Below the pieces are notes generated by a model, which searched no databases, was not told the origin of the DNA, and was given only the letters and a program-made list of their open reading frames with translations. Below, in pieces: positions 39,941 to 48,897 of a DNA stretch of 48,920 nt (position 1 is its first letter; each line of letters begins with the position of its first letter). The DNA is from an uncultured Lachnospiraceae bacterium (GTDB lineage: Bacteria > Bacillota > Clostridia > Lachnospirales > Lachnospiraceae): positions 1-48,920 of the forward strand of contig OMZG01000016.1 of assembly GCA_900315505.1 (NCBI GenBank), given 5' to 3'. The position numbers and the translations under genes are program-made.

Positions 39941-41844
39941 TGCTTTTAGAGAAGATAAATGAACCGAATGATATCAAGAAATTAAATGCAGATGAGTTGC
40001 CTCTTCTCGCAAAAGAGATCCGTACCTTTCTCCTGAAGAAGCTGTCCGTGACAGGCGGCCATGTGGCGAGCAATCTTGGAGATGTGGAGCTGACGATAGC
40101 ATTGCACAGGGTGCTCACCTTCCCGGAGGACCGGCTTGTCTGGGATGTGGGTCATCAGAGCTACACTCACAAGATCCTCACAGGCAGAAGGGATGAGTTC
40201 GACAGTCTGAGGCAGCGCGGCGGTCTGTCAGGCTTTTCTAATCCTGACGAGAGTGACTGCGACGCATTCATATCGGGTCACAGCTCCACATCCATAGCAG
40301 TCGCCTTAGGTCTTGCAGAGGCCAGGGAGCTCATCGGCGGCAGTGAAAATATAGTAGCAGTCATTGGTGATGGAGCCCTCACTGGAGGACTCGCCTACGA
40401 GGCACTGAATAATGCATCGCGTCTCAAAAGCAATCTCACTATTATCCTGAATGACAATCACATGTCCATCTCTGAGAATGTAGGTGGCATGAGCACTCAT
40501 CTGTCAGCACTGCGTACCTCATCAGGATACAAGGGCTTCAAGAATGATGTCGAGGAGGGTCTGCGCAAGGTGCCAGGCGGTGAGCAGATGATCAGGCGTA
40601 TCCGCCGCACGAAGAACGGCATCAAGCAGCTTCTGATCCCGGGCATGATATTCGAGAATATGGGTATCATGTACTTAGGTCCTGTTGATGGACACAACAT
40701 CCCTGCAATGGTGCGTGTCATAAGGCAGGCACTTAATGTGAAGGGACCTGTGCTCATACATGTGGTGACGAAGAAGGGCAAGGGCTATCTGCCGGCAGAA
40801 AAGAATCCGGCACTTTTTCACGGAATCGGACCATTTGAGCTATCCACTGGGAAGCCGCTTGACAGGTCGGAGGCCCCTGCATATACGGATATTTTTTCGA
40901 AGACCATCGTGCGCGAGGCGATAAAGGATCAGAGGATAGTTGCCATCACAGCAGCAATGGGGCTCGGCACGGGACTCAGACGGTTCAGGAAATATTTTCC
41001 TAAGAGATATTTCGATGTAGGAATCGCAGAGGGCTTCGGTACTACCTTTGCCGCAGCGCTTGCAGCAGGCGGGATGCTGCCGGTATTTGCGGTGTATTCC
41101 TCGTTTCTGCAGAGAGGATATGATGAGCTCGTCCATGATGTGGCGATAGGTGGATATCACTGTGTATTCGCAGTCGACAGGGCAGGCATCGTGGGAAAGG
41201 ACGGGATCACTCATCAGGGAATTTTTGACCTGACTTACCTTACTATGATACCGGGCTTTACAGTCATGGCGCCGAAGGACGGAAGAGAGCTCGAGGCCAT
41301 GATAGAATTTGCCATAGAGAAAATGGATTCACCGGTGGCCATCAGATATCCGAGAGGAGAGGCGGCAGACTTATCAGACGCAGGTCTGTTCGGAGAGTCG
41401 GAGTCTATAGAATGCGGCAGGGCAGAGGTCATTGAGAAATCAGACGGAGACCGCGTGCTGCTTTTTGCAATAGGAAGCATGGTGGAGACGGCGGTGAAGG
41501 CTGCACAGATACTTAAAGAAAGTGAAATATCCGCAAGCGTGGTAAATGCCCGTTTTGCAGCACCGCTCGATCAGGATTTCCTTATTTATGAGACGGCAGG
41601 GTACGATCTCATAGTCTCAATGGAGGAAAATGTGAGGTCTGGCGGCTTCGGGGAGCATGTGCTGTCAGTGCTTGCCGATTCAGGCTACAGAGGTGACTTC
41701 CTTAATGTGTCGATTCCGGATCAGTTCGTGCCTCACGGGAGCTGTGATGAGCTGAAGGCAGAGCTCGGACTCGATGCAGTATCAGTCGCATCATCTGTCA
41801 TTAAGAGGCTGGAAATGGCGAAGATCAATGGAGGTCTTTCATGA
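39940..41844 (+). CDS. dxs: 1-deoxy-D-xylulose-5-phosphate synthase
   Basis: A 634-residue thiamine-diphosphate enzyme joining pyruvate and glyceraldehyde-3-phosphate, the first step of the MEP isoprenoid pathway. Motifs: GGHVASNLGDVELTIALH, VWDVGHQSYTHKILTGR, the ThDP motif GDGALTGGLAYEALNNA, FEHYFP-like MGLGTGLRRFRKYFPKRYFDVGIAEGF (split) and the transketolase C domain. Complete, of usual length. TGATG overlap with ispA; ATGA overlap with tlyA. Confidence 0.97.
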   Translation: MLLEKINEPNDIKKLNADELPLLAKEIRTFLLKKLSVTGGHVASNLGDVELTIALHRVLTFPEDRLVWDVGHQSYTHKILTGRRDEFDSLRQRGGLSGFSNPDESDCDAFISGHSSTSIAVALGLAEARELIGGSENIVAVIGDGALTGGLAYEALNNASRLKSNLTIILNDNHMSISENVGGMSTHLSALRTSSGYKGFKNDVEEGLRKVPGGEQMIRRIRRTKNGIKQLLIPGMIFENMGIMYLGPVDGHNIPAMVRVIRQALNVKGPVLIHVVTKKGKGYLPAEKNPALFHGIGPFELSTGKPLDRSEAPAYTDIFSKTIVREAIKDQRIVAITAAMGLGTGLRRFRKYFPKRYFDVGIAEGFGTTFAAALAAGGMLPVFAVYSSFLQRGYDELVHDVAIGGYHCVFAVDRAGIVGKDGITHQGIFDLTYLTMIPGFTVMAPKDGRELEAMIEFAIEKMDSPVAIRYPRGEAADLSDAGLFGESESIECGRAEVIEKSDGDRVLLFAIGSMVETAVKAAQILKESEISASVVNARFAAPLDQDFLIYETAGYDLIVSMEENVRSGGFGEHVLSVLADSGYRGDFLNVSIPDQFVPHGSCDELKAELGLDAVSVASSVIKRLEMAKINGGLS

Positions 41845-42647
41845 AGAAGAGACTTGACGTACTTCTGGTAGAAAGAGGGCTGGCTCCCTCCCGTGAGCGC
41901 GCAAAAGCATATATCATGGAGGGCAAGGTATTCGTAGATGAGCAGAGAGAGGACAAGCCCGGGAGCACATTTGAAGAGACGAAGAAGATCGAGATCCATG
42001 GCAAGAAGCTGGCATATGTGAGCCGTGGCGGGCTGAAGCTCGAGAAGGCTCTGAAGACCTTTCCGATAGACCTGAGTGGCACGGTCTGCATGGACATCGG
42101 CGCTTCGACAGGAGGCTTTACGGACTGCATGCTGCAGAACGGCGCGGCGAAGGTTTACAGCGTGGATGTGGGCTACGGCCAGTTCGACTATTCTCTCAGG
42201 AATGACCCGAGGGTTGTCGTGATGGAGAGGACGAATGTGCGGTACATGAAGCCGGGCGATATCGATGATGTGCTTGATTTCGCTTCATGCGATGTGTCGT
42301 TTATCTCACTGACCAAGGTACTGCCGGCTGTTTTTCCACTGATGTCACCGACAGCCTCGATGGTGTGTCTGATCAAGCCGCAGTTCGAGGCAGGCAGGGA
42401 AAATGTCGGGAAGCGTGGCGTCGTGCGTGATCCGAAGGTACATAAGCAGGTCATAAGTGATGTCTTTGGCTTTACAGAGGGGATAGGGTATAGGATAAAG
42501 GGACTTACATTCTCACCTATCAAGGGGCCGAACGGGAATATTGAGTACCTTATGTATATCAGCAAGGAACCGCATGTCGATGAAGATATGACGTCACTCA
42601 TCGATTCGGTGGTGACAGAGGCACATAAGGAATTTGACAGGAAATGA
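41841..42647 (+). CDS. tlyA: TlyA-family rRNA 2'-O-methyltransferase (S4 + FtsJ domains)
   Basis: A 268-residue protein. The N-terminal S4 RNA-binding domain (RLDVLLVERGLAPSRERAKA, SRGGLKLEKAL) precedes an FtsJ-type SAM-binding methyltransferase fold: CMDIGASTGGFTDCMLQNGA, DVGYGQFDYSLRNDPRV, CDVSFISLTKVLPA and LIKPQFEAGR. TlyA methylates the 2'-O of cytidines in 16S/23S rRNA in mycobacteria; the clostridial substrate is inferred. Its gene position before nadK, argR and recN is conserved in Firmicutes. Confidence 0.95.
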   Translation: MKKRLDVLLVERGLAPSRERAKAYIMEGKVFVDEQREDKPGSTFEETKKIEIHGKKLAYVSRGGLKLEKALKTFPIDLSGTVCMDIGASTGGFTDCMLQNGAAKVYSVDVGYGQFDYSLRNDPRVVVMERTNVRYMKPGDIDDVLDFASCDVSFISLTKVLPAVFPLMSPTASMVCLIKPQFEAGRENVGKRGVVRDPKVHKQVISDVFGFTEGIGYRIKGLTFSPIKGPNGNIEYLMYISKEPHVDEDMTSLIDSVVTEAHKEFDRK

Positions 42648-43489
42648 AGAACTTTCTGATACTGACAAAAGAAGATACGGACAGGATGAGATCCTTTCTC
42701 GAGGAGATCATACAGTTCCTTGTGGACAATGGCGCGGACGGGCAGTACGATGTCCTGAAGAAGGAGGATGCCTCTAAGCAGATAGATGTTCCGGAATGGT
42801 ACGACTGCATTCTGACCGTGGGCGGTGACGGCACGATGATAAGGGCTGCTGTCCGCACGATAGAAAGCGGCCTGCCGCTGATCGGGATAAATAAGGGCCA
42901 TCTCGGATATCTCTGTGATCTCGATGAGAATACGTATCAGGATGCCCTGAAGCGGCTCATCAATGATGACTTCGATCTTGAGGAGAGAATGCTTCTCGAG
43001 GGCCGGGTTGTTTCAGCCGATGGCACTCCGGTAAGTGATGAGATCGTGGCAATAAATGATATCGTGATATCGAGTCACAACGGCCTTCAGGTCGTTCATT
43101 TAAGCGTAGATGTAAACGGCGAGGAGCTCACATCATTCAATGGTGACGGCATTATTTTTGCTACGCCTACTGGCTCTACGGCATACAATCTCTCAGCCAG
43201 TGGTCCTATCGTGGACCCGCAGACCTCGCTCATCCTGATGACTCCACTCAATGCCCATGTGGTCGGAATGAGAAGCATCGTGCTTGATGATACGGCACAG
43301 GTGAGGGCCCATGTGAAACGCAGGAATCAGGAGGAGCTGAACGCCGTGGCAGCCTTCGATGGCACGACGGCCATCACCCTTCATGACGGCGACAGCCTCG
43401 AGGTACAGAGGTCCACGAGGACAGTGAAGTTCATCAGACTCTCGCGGATCAATTTCCTGGACCGTATCCGCAGCAAATTACAGAGATGA
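42644..43489 (+). CDS. nadK: NAD kinase
   Basis: A 281-residue enzyme phosphorylating NAD to NADP. The ATP-binding GGDGTMIRAA motif is at about 66-75; NKGHLGYLCDLDE, the NE/D-type region IVAINDIVI and TPTGSTAYNLSASGP follow. It overlaps tlyA by 4 bp. The TGA stop (43487-43489) lies inside the left arm of a 31-bp palindrome, so the repeat has either supplied or adopted the stop codon. Confidence 0.96.
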   Translation: MKNFLILTKEDTDRMRSFLEEIIQFLVDNGADGQYDVLKKEDASKQIDVPEWYDCILTVGGDGTMIRAAVRTIESGLPLIGINKGHLGYLCDLDENTYQDALKRLINDDFDLEERMLLEGRVVSADGTPVSDEIVAINDIVISSHNGLQVVHLSVDVNGEELTSFNGDGIIFATPTGSTAYNLSASGPIVDPQTSLILMTPLNAHVVGMRSIVLDDTAQVRAHVKRRNQEELNAVAAFDGTTAITLHDGDSLEVQRSTRTVKFIRLSRINFLDRIRSKLQR

Positions 43490-43515
43490 AAAAGGGGACG
43501 GGTCCCTTTTTCATC
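43485..43515 (+). repeat. 31-bp palindromic repeat, copy 5 (forward)
   Basis: Same sequence as copy 1. Contains the nadK stop codon (TGA in GATGA) and ends 4 bp before the argR ribosome site. Confidence 0.95.
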
Positions 43516-43531
43516 CAGGTAGGAGGCTACC

Positions 43532-43981
43532 TTGAAGAACAGACGACAGAAGAAGATTCTTGAGCTCATCATCCGGTACGAGATATCTACCCAGGAGGAG
43601 CTCATGGAAAAATTAAAGGAAGCCGGCTTCGATGTGACGCAGGCCACTGTCTCCCGTGATATCCGCGAGATGAAGCTCACGAAGGTCGAGACGAACGGTC
43701 ACCTGCGCTATGTAGCATACAGAGAAAGCGACGAGGACCTGCACGAGAAGTACAGGAAGGTCTTACGTGAGGGATTTCTGTCGATGGACAATGCCCAGAA
43801 TATCCTCGTGATAAAGACGATATCCGGGATGGCAATGGCGGTCGCAGCGGCACTTGATTCTATGGACTATCCTGAGCTTGTCGGATGTATAGCGGGAGAT
43901 GACTGTGTGATGTGTGCGGTACGAAGCCTTGATGATACGGTGAATCTGATGGCGAAGCTGCGTAGGATAATAGAAAGATGA
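43532..43981 (+). CDS. argR: Arginine repressor ArgR/AhrC
   Basis: A 149-residue arginine-responsive DNA-binding protein. The N-terminal winged helix (RRQKKILELIIRYEISTQEELM, TQATVSRDIREMKLTKV) is followed by the hexamerisation and arginine-binding domain with TISGMAMAVAAALDSMDYPELVG and IAGDDCVMCAVRSLDD. It starts at TTG 43532 with TAGGAGG at 43520-43526. The gene stands between two 31-bp palindromes in opposite orientation, and its TGA stop (43979-43981) lies in the second. Confidence 0.95.
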   Translation: MKNRRQKKILELIIRYEISTQEELMEKLKEAGFDVTQATVSRDIREMKLTKVETNGHLRYVAYRESDEDLHEKYRKVLREGFLSMDNAQNILVIKTISGMAMAVAAALDSMDYPELVGCIAGDDCVMCAVRSLDDTVNLMAKLRRIIER

Positions 43982-44007
43982 AAAAGGGACCCGTCCCCTT
44001 TTTCATC
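43977..44007 (-). repeat. 31-bp palindromic repeat, copy 6 (reverse)
   Basis: Exact reverse complement of copies 1 and 5. Contains the argR stop codon and ends 6 bp before the GGGAGGAG ribosome site of recN. Confidence 0.95.
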
Positions 44008-44024
44008 TATTTGGGAGGAGAACA

Positions 44025-45689
44025 ATGCTGGAAAATCTAAGAGTGGAAAATCTGGCCCTGATAGAGAAGGAGGAGATAGAATTCTCAGAGGGGCTTAATG
44101 TAATGACCGGTGAGACCGGGGCCGGAAAGTCGATAATCCTGGGGGCACTTGACCTGGCACTCGGTGGGAAGATAAACCGCGGGATGGTCAGGAATAATGA
44201 GAAGGATGCATTTGTCGAGGCTGTTTTTTCGCTGAATGGATCCGAAGAGGAAAAGCTAAAGGAATCAGACCTGGAATCATTTGACGGACAGATCATTCTT
44301 TCCCGTCGCATCAAGGGGACGAAGAGTGTTGCACGTATCAATGGGGAGACTGTTCCGGCAGCCAGGCTGCGGCAGGCAGGCGAGCTCCTTATCGATATAT
44401 ATGGTCAGAGCGAGCACCAGTCACTATCGGACCCGAAGAAGCACCTCCCGCTTCTCGACTCTTTTGTGAAAAAAGATCTCGACCCGGTCCTTGAAAAGCT
44501 GTCTCCGGTATATAAAGAGTATTCCTCTCTACAGAAAGAATTAAAAGAAGCTGATGTAGATGAGTCAGAGAGGAAGCGTGATATCTCATACCTCACCCAT
44601 GTATCTGAAGAGATAGAAGAGGCAGCTCTGAAGCCGGGCGAGGATGAAGAGCTCGAGGAGAAATACAGGAGGATGTCGGGAGCGGAAAAGGTGGCGAGAA
44701 GCCTCTCGGAGGTGGATGGACTGCTCTACGGTCAGGCCGATGTGCTTTCTCTTATCGGGCAGTCACAGCGTGCGCTCTCAGAGATAAATGACTATGATGA
44801 TTCCATTCAGAATCTGTCGCAGACACTCGGTGATGCATATGATATTCTCGATGGATTCTCACATGATCTGCGTGATACGGTGGATGATCTGACATTTGAT
44901 CCGCAGGAGTTCGATGAGGTATCGAGGAGGCTTGATCTGATAAATGACCTGAAGGCGAAGTACGGACGGACTATAGAGGATGTGATTCAGGCGAAGGAAG
45001 AAGCAGACCTGAAGCTTGAGAAACTTAATGATCATGCTGCCTATATGGAATCTCTTCGGAAGAAGATAAAGGATGCACAGGCACGCCTAGATGCTTTATG
45101 TGAGGAAGCAGAGAAAATAAGACAGAAGGGTGCAGAGGAGCTTGCAAAGCAGGTCAGAGAATCGTTAAAAAGCCTGAACTTTCTGAAGGCTGATTTTGAG
45201 GTAGAGCTCACAAGAAAAAATTACAGCGATAATGGCTTCAATGCAGCGCAGTTCATGATCTCGACGAATCCGGGAGAGCCCCTGAAGCCATTATCCCAGG
45301 TCGCTTCCGGCGGTGAGATGAGCCGTATCATGCTTGCTCTGAAGACCGTCCTCGCATCGGCGGATGACATCGGCACGATGATCTTCGATGAGATAGATAC
45401 AGGAATCAGCGGACGCACGGCATCAGCAGTGGCGAGAGAGCTGAAGAAGGTATCGGTCGGCAGACAGGTAATCCTCATCACGCATCTGCCACAGATAGCC
45501 GCACTGTCAGATAAGCATTTTCTCATTGAGAAGTCTGCGACAAATGACTCCACAGTATCGAGCATCAGGCCTCTGTCAGAGGATGAGATAATAAAGGAGC
45601 TCGCCCGTATGATAGGAGGAGATGTGATCACGGATGCAGTGACAGAGAGTGCGAAGGAGCTCCGTGCCGGATCGGTTAAATCTTTATAA
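44025..45689 (+). CDS. recN: DNA repair protein RecN
   Basis: A 554-residue SMC-like ATPase acting on double-strand breaks. Walker A is MTGETGAGKSIILGALD (about 26-42); long coiled-coil arms lie at about 150-380; the ABC signature VASGGEMSRIMLALK and Walker B MIFDEIDTGISGRTA follow. Complete, of normal length. SD GGGAGGAG. End of the asp23-recN operon; no strong terminator follows, and a new promoter begins 6 bp after the stop. Confidence 0.97.
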   Translation: MLENLRVENLALIEKEEIEFSEGLNVMTGETGAGKSIILGALDLALGGKINRGMVRNNEKDAFVEAVFSLNGSEEEKLKESDLESFDGQIILSRRIKGTKSVARINGETVPAARLRQAGELLIDIYGQSEHQSLSDPKKHLPLLDSFVKKDLDPVLEKLSPVYKEYSSLQKELKEADVDESERKRDISYLTHVSEEIEEAALKPGEDEELEEKYRRMSGAEKVARSLSEVDGLLYGQADVLSLIGQSQRALSEINDYDDSIQNLSQTLGDAYDILDGFSHDLRDTVDDLTFDPQEFDEVSRRLDLINDLKAKYGRTIEDVIQAKEEADLKLEKLNDHAAYMESLRKKIKDAQARLDALCEEAEKIRQKGAEELAKQVRESLKSLNFLKADFEVELTRKNYSDNGFNAAQFMISTNPGEPLKPLSQVASGGEMSRIMLALKTVLASADDIGTMIFDEIDTGISGRTASAVARELKKVSVGRQVILITHLPQIAALSDKHFLIEKSATNDSTVSSIRPLSEDEIIKELARMIGGDVITDAVTESAKELRAGSVKSL

Positions 45690-45694
45690 AGCTA

Positions 45695-45723
45695 TTGCGT
45701 CAATCGGTTGCGCAGAGTACAAT
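45695..45723 (+). promoter_or_regulatory. Promoter of galT
   Basis: TTGCGT (45695-45700), 17 bp, TACAAT (45718-45723), 40 bp before the ATG. Confidence 0.6.
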
Positions 45724-45762
45724 ATCTGTGATAAGGGGATTTTATAGAAGGAGATATTTCAA

Positions 45763-47256
45763 ATGTTGGACAGGTATGTGAAGGAACTCGTTAATTACGG
45801 AATCTCTTCAGGCATCACACCAGAGAGCGAAAGGATTTATACGACGAATCTGCTGCTCCGTGAGATGCATGAGGACAGCTACGATGATTCCGTTGAGACT
45901 ACGGATGAGGGGCTTGAGCAGATCCTTGACGGACTTCTCGATGAAGCCGTGAAGCGCGGTATCATAGATGATTCGATCACCGGGAGAGACCTTTTCGATA
46001 CGGCACTCATGAACTGCCTCACACCGAGACCGGCAGAGGTGCAGAGGGTATTCTGGGAGAAGTACAGGGTATCTGCACAGAATGCAACGGACTGGTTCTA
46101 TGATTTTTCACAGAAGACCAATTACATCAGGACATACAGAGTGAAGAAGGATATGAGATGGAAGACATCTACTCCTTATGGTGATCTCGATATCACGATC
46201 AATCTCTCAAAGCCTGAGAAGGACCCGAAGGCCATTGCGGCAGCGAGAAATCAGAAGCAGTCATCATATCCGAAGTGCCAGCTGTGCATCCAGAACGAGG
46301 GATATGCAGGAAGGCTGGATCATCCTGCGAGGGAGAATCACCGTATCATCCCTCTTACTATCAATGGTACCAGGTGGGGATTCCAGTATTCACCATACGT
46401 ATATTTCAATGAGCACTGCATCGTATTCAATGGTGAGCATACCCCGATGAAGATTGACAGGGCAGCATTCACGAAGCTCTTTGATTTCATAGCGCAGTTC
46501 CCGCATTACTTCCTCGGATCCAATGCAGACCTTCCGATCGTTGGCGGATCAATCCTCACCCATGATCATTTCCAGGGCGGTCATTATACATTTGCCATGG
46601 AAAAGGCAGAGTTCACGGATATGTTTACAGTGCCTGGATATGAAGATGTGACGAGCGGTATCATCAAGTGGCCGCTGTCAGTTATCAGGCTTCAGGGAAG
46701 GGACAGGGAGAGAGTTATTGATCTTGCTGATCATATCCTTGGCAAGTGGAGAGCATACACAGATGAGGCGGCATTTATTTTTGCAGAGACAGATGGCGAG
46801 CCTCACAATACGATCACTCCTATCGCAAGAAAGCATGGAGACGTATATGAGCTCGACCTCGCACTGAGAAATAATATCACTACGAAGGAGCATCCTCTCG
46901 GAGTATTCCATCCACATGAGAAGCTCCATCATATCAAGAAGGAAAATATCGGACTTATCGAAGTGATGGGTCTTGCAGTGCTTCCATCAAGACTCAGGAA
47001 GGAGATCTTCGAGGATCTTGCTGATGCACTTGTGAATGGTAAGGATATCAGATCCATCGATGATCTGAAGAAGCATGCCGACTGGGTAGACGAGTTTACG
47101 CCGAAGTACACGGAGGGCTTCAATAAGGATAATATCGAGGGTATTCTCAAGGAAGAGGTGGGACAGGTCTTCCGCGAGGTGCTTGAGGACGCCGGAGTAT
47201 TCAAGCTGACTCCTGAGGGACATGAGGCTTTCATGAGATTTGTCAATACATTGTAA
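45763..47256 (+). CDS. galT: UDP-glucose-hexose-1-phosphate uridylyltransferase, type 2
   Basis: A 497-residue enzyme of the Leloir galactose pathway, of the long Firmicute family (GalT type 2). Visible: ERIYTTNLLLREM, MNCLTPRPAEVQRVFWEKY, CQLCIQNEGYAGRLDHPAR, WGFQYSPYVYFNEHCIVFN, and the active-site region GGSILTHDHFQGGHYTFAME with the HxHxQ-like HDHFQ. There is no galK or galE next to it, so it may be expressed alone. SD GAAGGAGA. It ends in a hairpin shared with the pyrB upstream region. Confidence 0.95.
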   Translation: MLDRYVKELVNYGISSGITPESERIYTTNLLLREMHEDSYDDSVETTDEGLEQILDGLLDEAVKRGIIDDSITGRDLFDTALMNCLTPRPAEVQRVFWEKYRVSAQNATDWFYDFSQKTNYIRTYRVKKDMRWKTSTPYGDLDITINLSKPEKDPKAIAAARNQKQSSYPKCQLCIQNEGYAGRLDHPARENHRIIPLTINGTRWGFQYSPYVYFNEHCIVFNGEHTPMKIDRAAFTKLFDFIAQFPHYFLGSNADLPIVGGSILTHDHFQGGHYTFAMEKAEFTDMFTVPGYEDVTSGIIKWPLSVIRLQGRDRERVIDLADHILGKWRAYTDEAAFIFAETDGEPHNTITPIARKHGDVYELDLALRNNITTKEHPLGVFHPHEKLHHIKKENIGLIEVMGLAVLPSRLRKEIFEDLADALVNGKDIRSIDDLKKHADWVDEFTPKYTEGFNKDNIEGILKEEVGQVFREVLEDAGVFKLTPEGHEAFMRFVNTL

Positions 47257-47295
47257 AAAGTACAACCACATCCATCATGGGTGTGGTATACTTTT
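47256..47295. terminator. Hairpin between galT and pyrB
   Basis: AAAAGTA (47256-47262) pairs with TACTTTT (47289-47295) and ACCACA with TGTGGT inside. The T run is part of the stem, so it may act in both directions; it could also shape the pyrB 5' leader. Confidence 0.6.
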
Positions 47296-47328
47296 GCACG
47301 GAAATAATCAATGAGACTGGAGGTATTT

Positions 47329-48276
47329 ATGCGTCATTGTATGAGTCCGCTGGACTTTTCTGTCGATGAGATCGACGAGCTGATGGGGCTTGCTGCTGAT
47401 ATCGAAGAGAATCCGGCAAAGTATGCACATGCCTGTGATGGCAAGAGGCTTGCGACATGTTTCTATGAACCGAGCACGAGAACGAGACTTTCATTTGAAT
47501 CCGCGATGCTTCGGCTTGGCGGACAGACACTTGGATTTGCATCGGCTGATTCATCATCAGCATCGAAGGGCGAGAGCGTTGCAGATACTGTCAGAGTCAT
47601 TTCAGGATACGCAGATATATGCGCAATGAGGCATCCGAAGGAGGGTGCTCCGTTAGTCGCTTCGACGAAGTCAGAGATACCTGTTATCAATGCAGGAGAC
47701 GGCGGACACAATCATCCGACCCAGACACTCACAGATCTATACACTATTCATTCACTTATTGGCAGACTTGATAATTTCACGATTGGTCTCTGCGGGGACC
47801 TCAAGTTCGGACGCACGGTACATTCACTTATCAGTGCACTTGTCAGATACACGGGCGTACATTTTATTCTTATTTCACCAGAAGAATTAAAGATTCCATC
47901 ATATATCAGAGAAGATGTGCTTCGCAGATCGGGAGCCACTTTTGAAGAGGTGGAGAGCCTTGAAGATGCCATGCCTCAGCTTGATGTGCTGTACATGACA
48001 AGAGTCCAGAAAGAGAGATTTTTCAATGAGGAGGACTATGTACGACTGAAGGACCGCTACATTCTCACGAAGGAGAAGATGAAGCCTGCAAAGGAAAAAA
48101 TGATCGTCCTTCATCCGCTTCCACGTGTCAATGAGATTTCTGTAGATGTGGATGACGACCCGAGGGCGCAGTATTTCACTCAGGCAAAGAAGGCAGTATT
48201 TGTACGAATGGCGCTGATCCTGACACTGCTTGGTATCCAGGTAGACCCTGCAATTCCGCAGCCGTCAAATAGTTAA
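47329..48276 (+). CDS. pyrB: Aspartate carbamoyltransferase catalytic subunit
   Basis: A 315-residue enzyme of pyrimidine synthesis, condensing carbamoyl phosphate with aspartate. Motifs: the carbamoyl-phosphate site [60 protein letters not shown] and [13 protein letters not shown] 47329 has SD TGGAGG (47318-47323); the in-frame ATG 47311 upstream overlaps that site. Followed by pyrI after a palindrome, so a class B catalytic-regulatory complex is expected. Confidence 0.96.
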   Translation: MRHCMSPLDFSVDEIDELMGLAADIEENPAKYAHACDGKRLATCFYEPSTRTRLSFESAMLRLGGQTLGFASADSSSASKGESVADTVRVISGYADICAMRHPKEGAPLVASTKSEIPVINAGDGGHNHPTQTLTDLYTIHSLIGRLDNFTIGLCGDLKFGRTVHSLISALVRYTGVHFILISPEELKIPSYIREDVLRRSGATFEEVESLEDAMPQLDVLYMTRVQKERFFNEEDYVRLKDRYILTKEKMKPAKEKMIVLHPLPRVNEISVDVDDDPRAQYFTQAKKAVFVRMALILTLLGIQVDPAIPQPSNS

Positions 48277-48285
48277 AGGTTTTGA

Positions 48286-48316
48286 GGTGAAAAAGGGACC
48301 TGTCCCTTTTTTCATC
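48286..48316 (-). repeat. 31-bp palindromic repeat, copy 7 (reverse, slightly diverged)
   Basis: GGTGAAAAAGGGACC then TGTCCCTTTTTTCATC. It begins 9 bp after the pyrB stop and ends 3 bp before the pyrI ribosome site. Confidence 0.93.
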
Positions 48317-48332
48317 TTTTGGAGGAATATAA

Positions 48333-48764
48333 ATGCTTAATATCAGTGGAATCCATGAGGGCTACGTGCTTGACCATATACAGGCCGGCATGAGCATGAA
48401 GATATATGATTACCTGAGGCTTGGCGAATTAGGTGATGCGACTATCGCCATGATCATGAATGCAAAGAGCCAGAAGATGGGGCATAAGGATATCATCAAG
48501 ATCGAGTGTCCTCTTGGCACGATAGATCTCGACATCCTTGGCTATATCGATCACAATATCACCGTTGACGTGATAAAGGATGACAAGATCATCAGGAAGG
48601 AGAAGCTCTCCCTTCCGAAGCAGGTCGTAAATGTCATTAAGTGCAAGAACCCGAGGTGCATCACGAGCATCGAGCAGGGACTTGATCAGATCTTCGTTCT
48701 GACCGATCCGAAAAAGGAGGTCTATCGCTGCAAGTACTGTGAAGAGGCCTATTCAGGAAAATAA
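48333..48764 (+). CDS. pyrI: Aspartate carbamoyltransferase regulatory subunit
   Basis: A 143-residue regulatory chain of aspartate transcarbamoylase. The N-terminal allosteric nucleotide domain (GYVLDHIQAGMSMKIYDYL) precedes a zinc domain with four Cys: KCKNPRC (two) and YRCKYC (two). Zinc joins it to PyrB. It binds ATP or CTP to tune pyrimidine synthesis. SD TTGGAGG, directly after the palindrome. It closes the pyrBI unit. Confidence 0.95.
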   Translation: MLNISGIHEGYVLDHIQAGMSMKIYDYLRLGELGDATIAMIMNAKSQKMGHKDIIKIECPLGTIDLDILGYIDHNITVDVIKDDKIIRKEKLSLPKQVVNVIKCKNPRCITSIEQGLDQIFVLTDPKKEVYRCKYCEEAYSGK

Positions 48765-48855
48765 AATATAGTAAAAGAGTTTTTAATAAAGGTTTAATGG
48801 CAATTACAGACATTTAGTATTATATTCCCGTCTTTAACACTTGACGAATATAATA

Positions 48856-48897
48856 GTGCCAGAATTCTTGACTGTTTTCAAGGTTCTGGCACTTTTG
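48856..48897 (+). terminator. Terminator after pyrI
   Basis: GTGCCAGAA (48856-48864) pairs with TTCTGGCAC (48884-48892), and inside it CTTGA with TCAAG; TTTT follows. It is 92 bp after the pyrI stop; the AT-rich gap shows no gene. Confidence 0.82.

Noticed and set aside
48841-48854. TTGACG and TATAAT as a promoter at the right edge
   Set aside because: The two boxes are only 2 bp apart, so they cannot serve as -35 and -10 of one promoter.
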